A stretch of 64,000 bases of DNA from Moringa oleifera (lineage: Eukaryota; Streptophyta; Magnoliopsida; Brassicales; Moringaceae). The notes beneath the pieces are model-generated. The model worked only from the letters and a program-made list of their open reading frames with translations, ran no database searches and had not been told where the DNA came from. The stretch is from positions 124,001 through 188,000 of the forward strand of contig JAJFZO010000646.1 of the NCBI GenBank assembly GCA_021397835.1. Reading direction: 5' to 3'. Of the stretch, positions 46,613-58,300 are shown in pieces (position 1 is the stretch's first letter; each line of letters starts with the position of its first letter). The translations under genes were made by a program, and so were the position numbers.

Positions 46613-47844
46613 CATATTTTATTATATATTTTTTATTAATTAATCAAAAAATTTTTTTTATAATTTTTGTAAATTAATTAATATTTATCATTTTTTTTGC
46701 AATTGCAATCAAACAATACAAAAATATCAAACAAAAAAATACATATGTTTATAACTACAAATATTATCATTTTACAAAACAAAATAATATTAAGTATAAA
46801 AAATAAACAAAATATCTACAAATTAAATTATATAATTATCATTCTCATTGCTTTGTTCTACCATTACATCAAAAAATATCCAGTGCATTAGATGTGTCAC
46901 TCTTGCAATAGTTATAAAAAAGATACATTATTATATAAGCTCTATTTACCACATAATTAATTTATATATTAAAATAAATAAGCAATTATAATAAAGCTTG
47001 AAAATCAAATATAATAAAAAATGGAGAGTGCATCTAGATGTCAAAAATATAACTCCTTGTAACCTATAAGGTATATATTAATCATAATATGCAATTTTCT
47101 ATTCTAATTCCCTACATCTAGGCATCAAAAGTGTAATTTCTTGTAATGCAACAATAAGTGTGAAAATTAACTGATTATGAACATATTTATTTCATATGCA
47201 TGCTTGAATACTTTCCTTGTTTTTTACTTTACCAACTGCTTAAAGATGACATTTATAGAATTCTCAACAGAATTGACAAAGAACTTAATAGAATTAGTAG
47301 ATAGCTCAATAAATAGAATGAGTAGAGCGTTCAATGAATATAATTAGTTCATCATACTTGAATTTAACCAAGATAAACAACACACAATTAAAATACACTA
47401 TTAATGAGCTAACAAGGATTTCATACATGGCTATGATAGTAACTGTTGTACATGCATAGTCCATTCACGACGTACTTCATCAATTTCTTCATTACTATAT
47501 GTATCCTTACCATTGAACTTTAAGATTAAAACACAAAAGAAGATAACATAATCAATTTGGTATTATTTATAAATATAAAATTTTTAATATGTAAATAAAA
47601 TAAGTAATTTGACCTTCTCACAAAAAATTTTTGGATCTTCAATTATTTCCTTCATAAATCGAAGTACAAAATAGCCACATTCTACACCACCTCTTTGAAT
47701 CGGTGCCTATACAAGTAGAAACATAATCATTAATACGTATTATTTTTAATGTTATTAATAATAAAAAAAATAAAATAAACTCACTTGAATTCGTTGCCAT
47801 GTAATATTTGATCTCACACAAAACATTTGAAAACTCCTATATCA

Positions 47845-48585
47845 TTAACCAATAAACATTTGATCATAATGTAAACCCAATGCAATCATTTTCTTACCAT
47901 TTTCTTTCCATCTCGATAGTCCACAAGTAGGACAAGATGATAAATCCTTATACTCCTTTCTATAGAGTATACAATCATTCAGGCAAGCATGTATTTTCTC
48001 ATAATGTAAACCCAATGCATTCATAGTTTTTTTTGCTTCATACATCGATATAGGGATTTCATTTCCAGTAGGAAACATATCAGACAAATAACTTAACAAA
48101 TCAGAAAAGCTCTTATCTGACCACCCATATTTTCCTTTTATATTATATAATCTCATCAACGCAGACAACTTAGTATATTTCATATTACCAGGATATAAAG
48201 GCTTTTCTACATCTTCTAGTAAGTTTTGAAATAATTTGGGATCATCTTGACAATATTCAAATGCATCATTAATCATGTCTATTGTATTGTCGATATGATC
48301 ATCCTTGAATGATTCATCAAACACCGATTTCTTATTTGTGCAAGATCTAGAAGAACACTCTTCTCCATGCCAAATCCATCTCTTATACCTCTGATCAATC
48401 CCTTTACTAAACAAATGATACTTAACTTTTTCAACACTTAATAATGTCAAATTAGCACATGATTGACAAGGACATCTAATGAGTGTAGGATCTTCACAAT
48501 GAGAAATGGCAAAAGCAAGAAACTCATCCACTCCATCAGAAAACTCCTTGGACAATCTATTCAAGTGCATCCAAGATTTATCCAT
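47845..48585 (-). CDS. CACTA transposase N-terminal fragment (transposase-associated domain)
   Basis: 246 codons, uninterrupted, starting MDKSWMHLNRLSKEF at 48585. Residues 1-77 form the plant transposase-associated domain, with DEFLAFA, a C-x-C-x-x-C cluster (IRCPCQSCAN) and WIWHGEE. Residues about 140-235 match the start of the TNP2-like region (KLSALMRLYNIKGKYGWSDK, FSDLLSYL, MFPTGNEIP, SMYEAKK, then IHACLNDCILYRKEY, CPTCGLSRWK). The DDE catalytic core that should follow is missing. At the C-terminus 'ALGLHYDQ' repeats the earlier 'ALGLHYEK', so a ~130-bp-spaced short duplication ends the frame. The surviving N-terminal fragment could bind DNA or protein but not catalyse transposition. Confidence 0.88.
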   Translation of the reverse strand: MDKSWMHLNRLSKEFSDGVDEFLAFAISHCEDPTLIRCPCQSCANLTLLSVEKVKYHLFSKGIDQRYKRWIWHGEECSSRSCTNKKSVFDESFKDDHIDNTIDMINDAFEYCQDDPKLFQNLLEDVEKPLYPGNMKYTKLSALMRLYNIKGKYGWSDKSFSDLLSYLSDMFPTGNEIPISMYEAKKTMNALGLHYEKIHACLNDCILYRKEYKDLSSCPTCGLSRWKENGKKMIALGLHYDQMFIG

Positions 48586-50034
48586 ATTTTATCCTATAAT
48601 GACAAATAAAAGAAAACCCACTTATTATGCATGTTTATTATGTATGTTATACGTATCATGTAAAGTAATGTTTTTGTAAAAATAAGATTAAAAAACAAGG
48701 TGCCCACTAGACTGAAAGGCCTCAGGCAAAGCGAAGACTATTTCTTCGAAACACATGGTACATTAGTAGATTACTATGAAATTACCAACCTAGAATGATG
48801 TTATCTGTGCAGAAAAAGTAATGGCTTCTATCTGAAGGGTTTTGACTTTTCTTTCAAGTTCTATTAATATGTAACAAGCTTTCCTTTCCTTCAAATGAGC
48901 AATTGACTATCACAGCAATTATCCTGCATGATGAACCATATCATCTGTGAGAAAAAAAAACCTTTGTTACTAACACAGAAAAATACTAAAAATATTGCAC
49001 TTTAATTGAACTGTCGGAGTATCAATAAACTTTTTCTCTCAATGATTATTCTTTATTATTGATTTATGTCAAGGATTCAATTCATGTACTAAATGGCAGT
49101 CCTATATTATGACACCCATATGCAGCAAAATTATAGAATATTGGTGCTTTTGTCTTCCATGTGACGGGGTTAGTCAAGTGGCAGCTTCTTTTCCAAGCTT
49201 ACATGTGTGATGATTCTCCGAAAAGAGCAAACCTGGCTAGCCCACCAGGATTCAATTATCAACAGATAAATATGGATGATAACTTTGAACAACACAAAGA
49301 CATCTTAGATAAGAAAGAATTAAGTGTCTGAATTGCCAGCCAACTAACATTTGTAATCTAAAATTCTGGTCCAAGAATGAGCAAGCATGCTTTGACAATA
49401 AGCTTTCCTACCTACAGGGATGAGAAAATGCAGCCTGTGAAGGCAGTACCTAAGGCTATACATAGAGAGAAAGAAAAAGAGTTAGTTTTTCTGTTAGGTT
49501 TTACTTTTCCACAAATAGATGCACGGTACACACTTGGGTGTGGCTTTATTATGCCACTAGGAGAAACTTGACAGTCCTATCCATGGCTTACAATTTCTCC
49601 CTTCATTTCTGACTTCATTTACTTACAATTTTCAGTATCACAAGGGTAACAAACATGGGTATCCTCCGAAAATGCATAATACCAAGAGAGGAAAATTTTA
49701 GAACAAAAATAAGTAAGAAATTGGAAGAATCAACAAAAAAATCTCTCTCTCTAACAATGTGAGATGAAGGTTTGATAAGTTTTAGATACCATTTTTTTGC
49801 TTTAATGGTATCATTCGACTGTGCACGAAGCCTATTTCACAAAATTTCTTGAAAGAATGAAGCTTTCCATCTATTGCATGGTGTTGAAAGAGAGAAATCT
49901 CTGATATTTTCGGGTATTTTCGGGGGAGAATGAAGAACACCACGCCACTGCGTGGGTAAAGAGCTTTCTGGATATTTACAGTACATCCTGTGTACTATTT
50001 AAATTTTATTACTGTCAAAATCATTACATAAGAC

Positions 50035-50365
50035 TCTAGTTGACCAAGCGGTAAAGTCTCATAACATTGATTGAGGGAACTTGGGTTCGAGTCGACCTAT
50101 AGGCTTCATTCTCAAAATAATTAAAAAATATCTTTTATTAACAAAACAACATAACAAACCAAAATCAAAGGGTGGAGTAAATGGCTGTAAGTCCGAAATA
50201 AGGTTCAACAGGGCTCGGGTTCGAGTCTACTGGTCTGCATTTTCAATCAAGTATTTAAATTAAATATTAATCTATCCAAAAATTGTCACATGTTCTCCTT
50301 TGGTGAGATGGCAATGACATTTATCAATCTCTCCAATAGAGATTAGGTTCGAGTCTTCATCACGA
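50035..50365 (+). other. Three tRNA-like A-box/B-box modules in the CACTA element
   Basis: Three successive units each have a GGTTCGAGTC B-box-like motif (at about 50092, 50218 and 50347), preceded 40-60 bp upstream by a tRNA A-box-like stretch (TGACCAAGCGGTAAAGTC at 50041; TGGAGTAAATGGCTGTAAGT at 50173; a weaker TGGTGAGATGGCAATGAC at about 50303). None folds obviously as a tRNA. They look like internal RNA polymerase III promoters from tRNA-derived sequence or a SINE-like unit. Function is inferred, not shown. Confidence 0.5.
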
Positions 50366-50385
50366 ATTTTTTTTTTCATTACAAA

Positions 50386-50715
50386 TTTTTTATGACTGTC
50401 CCTCAGAACTGTCATGTATACTATGATTTTTATGACGGTCCATCAGAACCGTCATGTATACTATGTTTTTTATGACGGTCCCTCAGAACCGTCATGTATA
50501 CTATGTTTTTTATGACAATTTTTTCAGACCATTATGTATATTATGTTTTTTATGACGGTCTTTTCAGACCGTTATGTATATTATGTTTTTTATGACGGTT
50601 TTTCAGACCGTTATGTATATTATGTTTTTTATGACTGTCTTTTCAGACTGTTATGTATTCAATTTTTTAATGACGTTCATAAAAGACCGTCATAAAATAC
50701 CGTCATTAAAAATAG
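50386..50715. repeat. Right subterminal 40-bp tandem array of the CACTA element
   Basis: Seven head-to-tail units of 39-40 bp, each TTTTTATGACGGTC...CAGACCGTTATGTAT...TATG, with an internal inverted repeat (GACGGTC/GACCGTC). The copies diverge in two groups: the first three end in TGTATACTATG and the later ones in TGTATATTATG. A final hairpin at about 50660-50705 lies next to the terminal repeat. Confidence 0.9.
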
Positions 50716-50857
50716 TTTTTCTTGTAATGAGCACCCAATTTTTTTGATTCAGTAGTTCGATCGATGATTTCTCATTCATTCTTGGATGTTGATAAGATAA
50801 GATCCTTCCATTTAGCAGTAATTTAGGATGGCATAGCCTTAAAGTTAAAGGGCAAGG

Positions 50858-52336
50858 TTTAAACAAGGAAAGGCTTACGGTGGATACTTAGGCACCAAGA
50901 AATGAGGAAGGGCGTAGTAAGCGACGAAATGCTTCGGGGAGTTGAAAATAAATGTAGATTTGAAGATTCCCGAATAGGTCAACCTTTCGAACTACTACTA
51001 AATCCATGGGCTGTCAAGAGACAACCTAGCAAACTGAAACATCTTGGTAGCTAGAGGAAAAGAAAGCAAAAGCGATTCTCGTAATAGTAGCGATCGAAAT
51101 GAGAGCAGCCTGAATCGTGAAAATAGGGTTGTGGGAGAGCAATAAAAGCATCGTACATCTAGGCGAAGCAGTGGAATGCTGCACCGTCGATGGTGAGAGT
51201 CCATAGCTGAAAGCTCATTAACTTACGCTCTGACCCAAGCAGCATGAGGCATGTGTGAATCAGCAAGGACCACCTTGCAAGGCTAAATACTCTTGGGTGA
51301 CCGATAATGAAGTAGTACCGTGAGGGTAGGATGAAAAGAACCCCTATCGGGGAGTGAAATAGAACATAAAATCGTAAGCTCTAAAATAGTAGGGGAGCCC
51401 AAGGCTCACCGCGTGCTTGTTAAAGAATGAGCTGGTGACTCATAGGCAGTGACTTGGTTAAGGGAACCCACTAAAGCCGTAGCAAAAATGAGTCTTTATA
51501 AGGCAATTGTCACTGCTTATGGACTTGAACCTGGGTGATCTATCCATGACTAGGATGAAGCTTGGGTGAAACTAAGTGGAGGTCCAAACCAAGTGATGTT
51601 GAAGAATCAGCGGATCAGTTATGGTAAGGGGTGAAATGCCACTTGAACCTAAAGCTAGCTGGTTCTCCCCGAAATACGTTGAGGCCCAATAGTTGACTGA
51701 ACATATAGGGGTAAAGCACTATTTCAGTGTGGGCTACGAAAGCTGTACCAAATCGAGGTAAACTCTGAATACTAGATATGACCTCAAAATAACAAACGTC
51801 AAGGTCTGCTAGTGAGATGATAGGAGATAAGCTTCGTCATCGAGAGGGAAACAACTCGGATCACCAACTAAGGCCCCTAAATGACTGCTTAGTGATAAAG
51901 GAGGTAAGGGTGTAGAGATAGCCAGGAGGTTTGCCTAGAAGCAGCCACCCTTGAAAAAGTGCATAATAGCTCATTAATCGAGCGCTTTTGCACAAAAGAT
52001 GAATGGGGCTAAGCGATCTGCTGAAGCTGTGGGATGTAAAAATGCATTGGTAAGGGAGTGTTCTGCCTTAAAGGGAAGCACCCACGTAAGCCAGGGTGGA
52101 TAAAATAGAAACGAGAATGTCAGCTTGAGTAACACAAACATTGGTAAGAATCCAATGCCCCGAAAACCCGAGGGTTCCTCTGCAAGGTTCATCCACAAAA
52201 TGTGAGTCAAGGCCTAAGATAAGGTCAAAAGGTGTAGTTGACAGACAACAGGTGAATATTCCTATACTACCCCTTGTTGGTCCCAAAGGATGGAGGAGGC
52301 TAGGTTAGCCAAAAAATACTTATCGATTCAAGGGCA
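50858..52336 (+). rRNA. rrn23: Plastid rrn23, 5' ~1.48 kb only (23S rRNA fragment)
   Basis: Starts at TTTAAACAAGGAAAGGCTTA and runs through landmarks such as GAGGAAGGGCGTAGTAAGCG, GACCGATAATGAAGTAGTAC, TAGCTGGTTCTCCCCGAAAT and GTTTGCCTAGAAGCAGCCAC, to CAAGGGC at about 52336, where similarity stops. This is about half of the 23S molecule (domains I-II and part of III). Transitions are frequent, and near 51250 roughly ten bases are missing between two GTG motifs relative to the plastid gene as I remember it. It follows trnI and trnA in plastid order, so it is plastid-derived and not the mitochondrial 26S gene. Open frames overlapping it at 50998-51204 and 51974-52286 (minus) are antisense shadows. 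Confidence 0.94.
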
Positions 52337-55300
52337 CTAAGTAGCATATTTAGAATCTTTCCCTAAAGAAATTAGAGCAAAAGCAGGGGCGGGCCTGGTC
52401 AAGTAAGTAAGTAGTAAGATGAACCAAAGCACAAGCTATTCATAGCATGAGACATGACAAGCCCAAGCTTGGAAGTAAAAAGAAAGATAGAATGCAAGCA
52501 AAAAATCACTAATGGATGAATGGGCTATTATCGCTATATAACAAACGAAAAGACGAATGTTAGGAAGTTAAATAAATAAGGAGACAAGGTCTTAGAATAG
52601 AAGGACTTTAGCCTTAGTTAGAATAAGATAGGGCATGTCCCAAGGTAAGTCAGGTCTTAGCTTGAAAGATAAAAGGTTAGGAAAGTTCAACTAGTTTGAA
52701 TTAGTTAGGAGAAGGTTCATTTGCTGGGCTTAGCCATTTCGTTAGAGACTAGTTATTAATAACTAGGTTATTAATAACTCACTGACAGTGGGCATGAAGT
52801 GATTAAAGGAAGGATGCCAAAAAAGAAGGGTAGACATGAAGGTGTGTCTTTAATGAGACCAAGGGCAGTGAGGGCAATCGAAGTGAGAAAAGATGGCATA
52901 TTTCTGAAACTGGGATGGACTAAGGTAGTGCTGGTCTACTCCGAACTGGTAAAGTGGTTAGACTGACTCTGTTCGCTTTACTGCTTGACCCTGGCAGACT
53001 CTAATGTATGCCATCCCGCCTACTTATAAGTGGTGGTCGTAAGGAGGGTTCTTACTCGTTAACACTCCCCCTCTTAATCTTTATTCATTCTCGTAATCGT
53101 GTAGCTGCCAAGTAAGGCCAGACAGACCGGGCATCAATCCAAAGAGTGTAGGCTGAAGGATGATGTGAGGCGTGAGTGCAGCTTACTTAGCTAAAGCCTA
53201 GGATGAAGGTGTATGAGAGCAACTTAACTACTTTATTTACGTAAGTAAGGAATGCAACTGGCTCGAGAAGGAGGGTCTTGGGGTTAGCAGCGAATGGAAA
53301 ACAAAACTGGGATTATAAGGCTTGGGGGATTCCTGTTTTAGCTACGAAACTGGCTACTAAACTTTTTTTCTCGTCCTCTCTTACTTCTCGCCCTTCAACG
53401 CTCTTTTCTTCCATCAGCTCTTCTTTCATCTAGGTTCTCTTTTATTGGCAAATCGATCGTAATTGGTCTGACCGCTTAAGACATCTCTCTTTGTTCCCCT
53501 GGTAAACAGAAAGAAGAGAAATGGACAGGCTTTTTATTGGCTATCTATAAGCTATCTTCTAGATAGAGCAAGAAAAGGTATGCGCAATAATGAAAGGTAG
53601 GCAGGTAATAAAGGCAATCACATAGGCGGGGGATAGGCATTCCAACCTTTCAATCAAAATAAGTATAGTATCCCTACCTAGTTATGCCAATTCATTTTCC
53701 TACTGCCCTTCTTAAAAAGAGTAGAAAAGGCTAAAACATTAGATACTTTAGAAAAGTCTAAACCTTACTCCGCTTCTTTGCACTCATTCTCTTTCAAGAC
53801 GGTTAAAGCAACCAAGGGGAAAGATACAAAAAGCCCCTCCCTTATTTGTTTTATTCCAGAAAAAGAATAGAGCTTATTCATCTGGACCGGGTAAGACCGA
53901 TTCTTTCGCATCAACAGTAAAGACTGGATCAACAGAGAAGGACTTGCAGCCTCTTTTCCCTCGTGTGACTACTCCCTAAATAGTAGGTTTAAGAGAAGGA
54001 AGCAGCTATTCTAATTCAATATCTGTTTCGATTGCCCTTGCGAATAGCCTATTCTTTGAAACATAAACAACTCTTCCTTCTCTTGGATAATTGTTGCAAG
54101 AGCTCTTTTCGAGTTTTGACCCAATAAGACTTTTCTGCACTGGGTAGTACCCATAACTTGAACTATGAACTGAGCATTATAGGATCGAACCGAGTCTTCA
54201 TTCAAAGCGGACTTTCTTTAATTTAATAAATTACATAATGACTAAAGGCTTTCAAGATTAGCATCTAGTATTTAGCTTTTTAGGAGAACGATAAATTCTA
54301 AGGCTTTGGCCGGCCCTGTTCTATCCTAGCAGAAAGATGGCATGATGGCACAAGTTTTTACTCTCTTTAAGAAGTAACCTTAGAGGAAGATGCCTAACTT
54401 GAGGTGAAAGTTCAAAAAAGGGCTCCCTTATCACTATCCAAGGAGGGTGGCAAGGGTCTTTAAGTCTTGACTTCCTTTCACTTTCAAATAAGGATTTATC
54501 CCGCCGTGTAAGAATGTCTTATCCGCTCTGCTTTTAGAATAGAGAAGAGTAAAAGAATCACCAAGTTCTATAGGAGGAAGTAAGACAGGGATGGCACCAA
54601 CCATTAGCCTTTCCAAAGTAAGAATGTTTTCCTGTGGAAAGAGTGGTTCAAAAAAGGGCTTGCCTGCTCCAGCTTCCTTGATTTCCTTAAATTCCCCATA
54701 ACTCAAATAAGAATCAGCACCGGTACTTAAAATTTTGAAGTAAACAGTAAGCATTAAAGTAAGTCATAGCAAACGAGAAAAGGCACTGATCTCTATAACT
54801 CCTGCTTTAGCTTGACCCGGCTTATAATAAAAAAATGGAATCAGTAGTTTCTGTTGCCAAATATTTTGATTAACAAGAATTAAGTCGGCAAAGACCAACC
54901 AATAGGAAAATTGGCCTAGGCCTCAACGAAAGGAATGAAAATCAGCACTTGAGGTGGGGACGGATTTAGTATCTCTCGTTAAGCAAGGGACTTCTTGACC
55001 AACTGTAATTCCAGCGGTCTCTTATAATCCGAGAAAGCTACTTAGGTCGAACCCACCTTACCTCATTCAAAATAGGAGACTTCCTCGTCCAAGCAAATAT
55101 ATAGAGTTGGGATCGTCATAATTCATTGTAAGAAGATGCTATTGACTGACCTCTTTCCCTTTAGAGAGGGAGGCCCTTATTTAAAAAGAAAATGCCGATT
55201 CTTCGATGGTAGTTAGTCCGATATTGAAGGAGTTTAGGGCTAAACTAGAGCCTTTTTCCCGCTTCTAGTAGTCTGTCTTAAGTTAACAAAGGCTAGAATT

Positions 55301-58300
55301 GAGTTATTGAGAAAGAAAGAGAAATGCAAGAGTAAAAACTTCACTGTAAATCTTATTCTATTCCTGAAAGAAGAAAGAGAGGCATCTTTACCTAATTCGA
55401 AGGAGGTAGTAATGCGATTAGAAATGGATGGGCTTTCCTTGGCAAAGAAAAATGGTTAGACATATTCAAAGGGGACTCCTACTCGATGGAAGTAACATAT
55501 TCATTTTAAGCTTTCTCTATTAGCTTACAGGTAGAAGGACTTTGGTTAGAAGATCTTTAGACTGACATTGGCAATACACTATCTTTTTCATACTATAAGT
55601 GGATTGAATAGGCTTCCTTTGTCATAGGCTTGCAACTAGCTCACTCGCAGAGAGAATTGATGATGTCCTTACATAAGAATAAGAAATGTACTTACGTTAT
55701 TGAACCAAGCCTTTCTATTTTAAACCGAACCTTCGGCATTTTGCTTACTTAGCCAGCTCTTTGGCATTGTGCTAACGAAAAGTAAAGGAATGAACTCAAA
55801 ATCAAAACATAAGGAAAGAAATAGGGCTTTGCAACTAGTCACACATAGAAGAACATTAGTTCTCCTACAATGGCCCGCTCCCTAAAAGCTGGACCTATTC
55901 GCTTGGCTGAATTGACATAGACTAGATTCATATTAATACTGGATTTGCTCCAAACTAACTCCCACTTAATTCAGAATAGTTGCTTAAGCAAAATAAAAGA
56001 AACCTACTGACTAGGGTAGGGCGTATATTAGAGAAAGTGTGACTGATGTTGCATCAAGAGCTTAGGACTGAAACTGCTCAAACCTTCAAGGATGAGAGAT
56101 GCAAGAAAACCCCAGTAAAGACGTAAGGAAGGGAACTAGCACTGGTCATATAGAAAGTCTTACCTTACCAAACCAAGAAAGGCCTTATTTACAACTCGCT
56201 TAAAAATGAACTCTTACCCATTGGCTACCTTGTAACCTGGCTTACTCATGCATTTCCCATTATATTGGATGCTAGAAAGAGATTGCTAGTCTAGATTGGC
56301 ACACTCATAAGATGAATTACATTTTCCTTTACCTGCCCTAGCTTATTTATTACATAACATTAGATAGGCCTATCCTTGCCTAAGAAAACTATTTAAAGGA
56401 AAGATGAAATCCATCTATTACAACTAAAGAAAGATTAAGATTACTAGAAGCTTTTCAACTTTTGGAACACTCTCTTAGCTATATCCCTCTTAAGATCGAT
56501 AGATATATCCATACTAAGGAAAGAAAGAGATTGACCTAGCTCCTTACTTGCTAATAAAATTCTTACTTGCTGAAAGGAAAGCAACTACAATTGGCACAGG
56601 CTCGCAAGAAATGAAACTCGATAAAAGCTAACTCCAACTAAAGGTATGATTTTGATCTTATTAGCGAAAGAACATAAATTACCCTTAACTATAAATGTTC
56701 TTACTAGAAGTCTTATTGCATGGATACGCCCGTTGAACCTGCTATCCTGCCACAATGGGCTAATGCATTAAAATAAAAACCTGCCGCTTGCTTACTGGAT
56801 GACTCTTTCCCTTGCTATAATTGGATAGGCTTGCCTTTTAGCTTATAATTCCATAGGATACGCTTAACTTGAAATGCCTGGAAGCTTTCTACGATTGGAT
56901 GGATTGCCTAAGATGCCTACTAGGCTAAGCTTGCTGACCTTTTTACTTACCTACTATTGAAAAGACACTTTTAGACTGGCTGGCTTACTCATTGGAAACT
57001 GATAGACTAGCTTTATCATTCTCATAGGAAAAAAAGAGTTGCTTTATAACTGGTTTCCAAGGAGACGACTTAGCTTACCGATAGAACTGAATAGGCGGAC
57101 TTCACACCCTTTAAGTAAGGGGATATTCAAAAGCACCTAGAGTATAGTCTTTGCGATCTAACAAGACCCACATTCAAGGTAACTGCCCAAAATGAAAGAA
57201 TTGGTACATGATCTATAACCCCCTTTTTACTTCAAATCTTGAGCCTAATAAAAGAAAGTACTGGAAAGAGACAGATTACACTTGCTGCAACTTGACTTGA
57301 TGGAGCTTGCTCTAAAATATAACCATGAAAACCACTGGAAAGGGATGACTTATGAGAAGGCATTACGACTGGCAAGCAACTCTCATAAGAGGTCTTCCCC
57401 ATCGATATGTCTAAGAGAAACTGTATCGGTACAACAACTATCGCAACGGTCCTCTACCTGTGGAAAAGGGTCCTATCTTTCAATCACTTGAATCAGTTTA
57501 TTAGTTTTTATAGAAGATTATAACTATAGCAAATGTTTGGCAGTACAAGGTGAAAAAGAAAAATAAGTTTGACATACTACAATAGCTTCAGCCCGATCAA
57601 TCCGCCTTTAGTATTGGTAAGTTCCCTTCTTAGTCTCTATCACTAGAAAACCCTTTCTTTTTAGTGAAAAGGAAACTTAAATAAAGTAAAGAAGGTAAGC
57701 CTTCATCCCACCTTACCTTCACCTGCTGTGAAAGAGAATCTCTTTACAGTAGGCCCTTCCAGCTCCTGCCCGTATGTCTTTGTGGGATAGGAAGACCTCT
57801 CAAGAATTACCTCCTTATTAGTGCATTTGTTATATGCTTATCGCTTCATGATATAAAGGACTTTGGAGATTTCTTATAATTAATATGTTTCTTTTTATGC
57901 AAATTTAACGCAAACAAGCATTTTTCGATTAAAGAGAAAAGGTCCAACTTGGCACTGTGAACAGTGAAAACTTCCTTCGCCTGCTAACAACCAGGGATAG
58001 AGACTGCCTTACTTGACTGGCTCAGTACTTACTATCTATGAACCATAAAGATAAAGCATTGGTATCGTACTGGCTTGCCCGGAATGTAAGGACTGATTGG
58101 AATGACTCACTGATTGGATTACTTACTTTCCCGCACAGACCGAATTGCTTTCCTTGGACTACTACTGTACTGCTTCGCTTTCAAAGGAATACCCTTTTTA
58201 TACTATTGTTAAGGATATAAAATCTTCCCTCTCAAACTTTCTTGCTAATGGTTGAAAGGCTCGCATGTCCTAAATTCCTCAACCTTTGAGTAGTGAGGGG

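Larger units (their letters stand above)
46299..50729. mobile_element. CACTA (En/Spm) DNA transposon, 4,431 bp
   Basis: The left end CACCACAAGAAAA and right end TTTTCTTGTAATG are near-perfect terminal inverted repeats of the plant CACTA consensus (CACTACAAGAAAA), each with one change. A 3-bp target duplication AGC lies at 46296-46298 and 50730-50732. Removing the element and one AGC rejoins the plastid trnA-rrn23 spacer exactly. Subterminal repeats built on TATGACGGTC/GACCGTCATA are present at both ends. The only transposase part is a minus-strand N-terminal fragment (47845-48585), so the copy is non-autonomous. The interior from about 46610 to 47830 is AT-rich and without genes, and 48600-50030 has only short unrecognised frames (for example 49377-49571 plus). 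Confidence 0.95.

Noticed and set aside
50386..50715. CRISPR or minisatellite independent of the transposon
   Set aside because: It shares its core with the left-end repeats and abuts the right terminal inverted repeat, so it belongs to the CACTA element.
50998..52286. Three minus-strand ORFs of 68-78 codons
   Set aside because: Antisense shadows of the plastid rrn23 fragment.
50858..52336. Mitochondrial rrn26 or a bacterial 23S gene
   Set aside because: It follows trnI-GAU and trnA-UGC with plastid-type introns in plastid order, so it is plastid rrn23.
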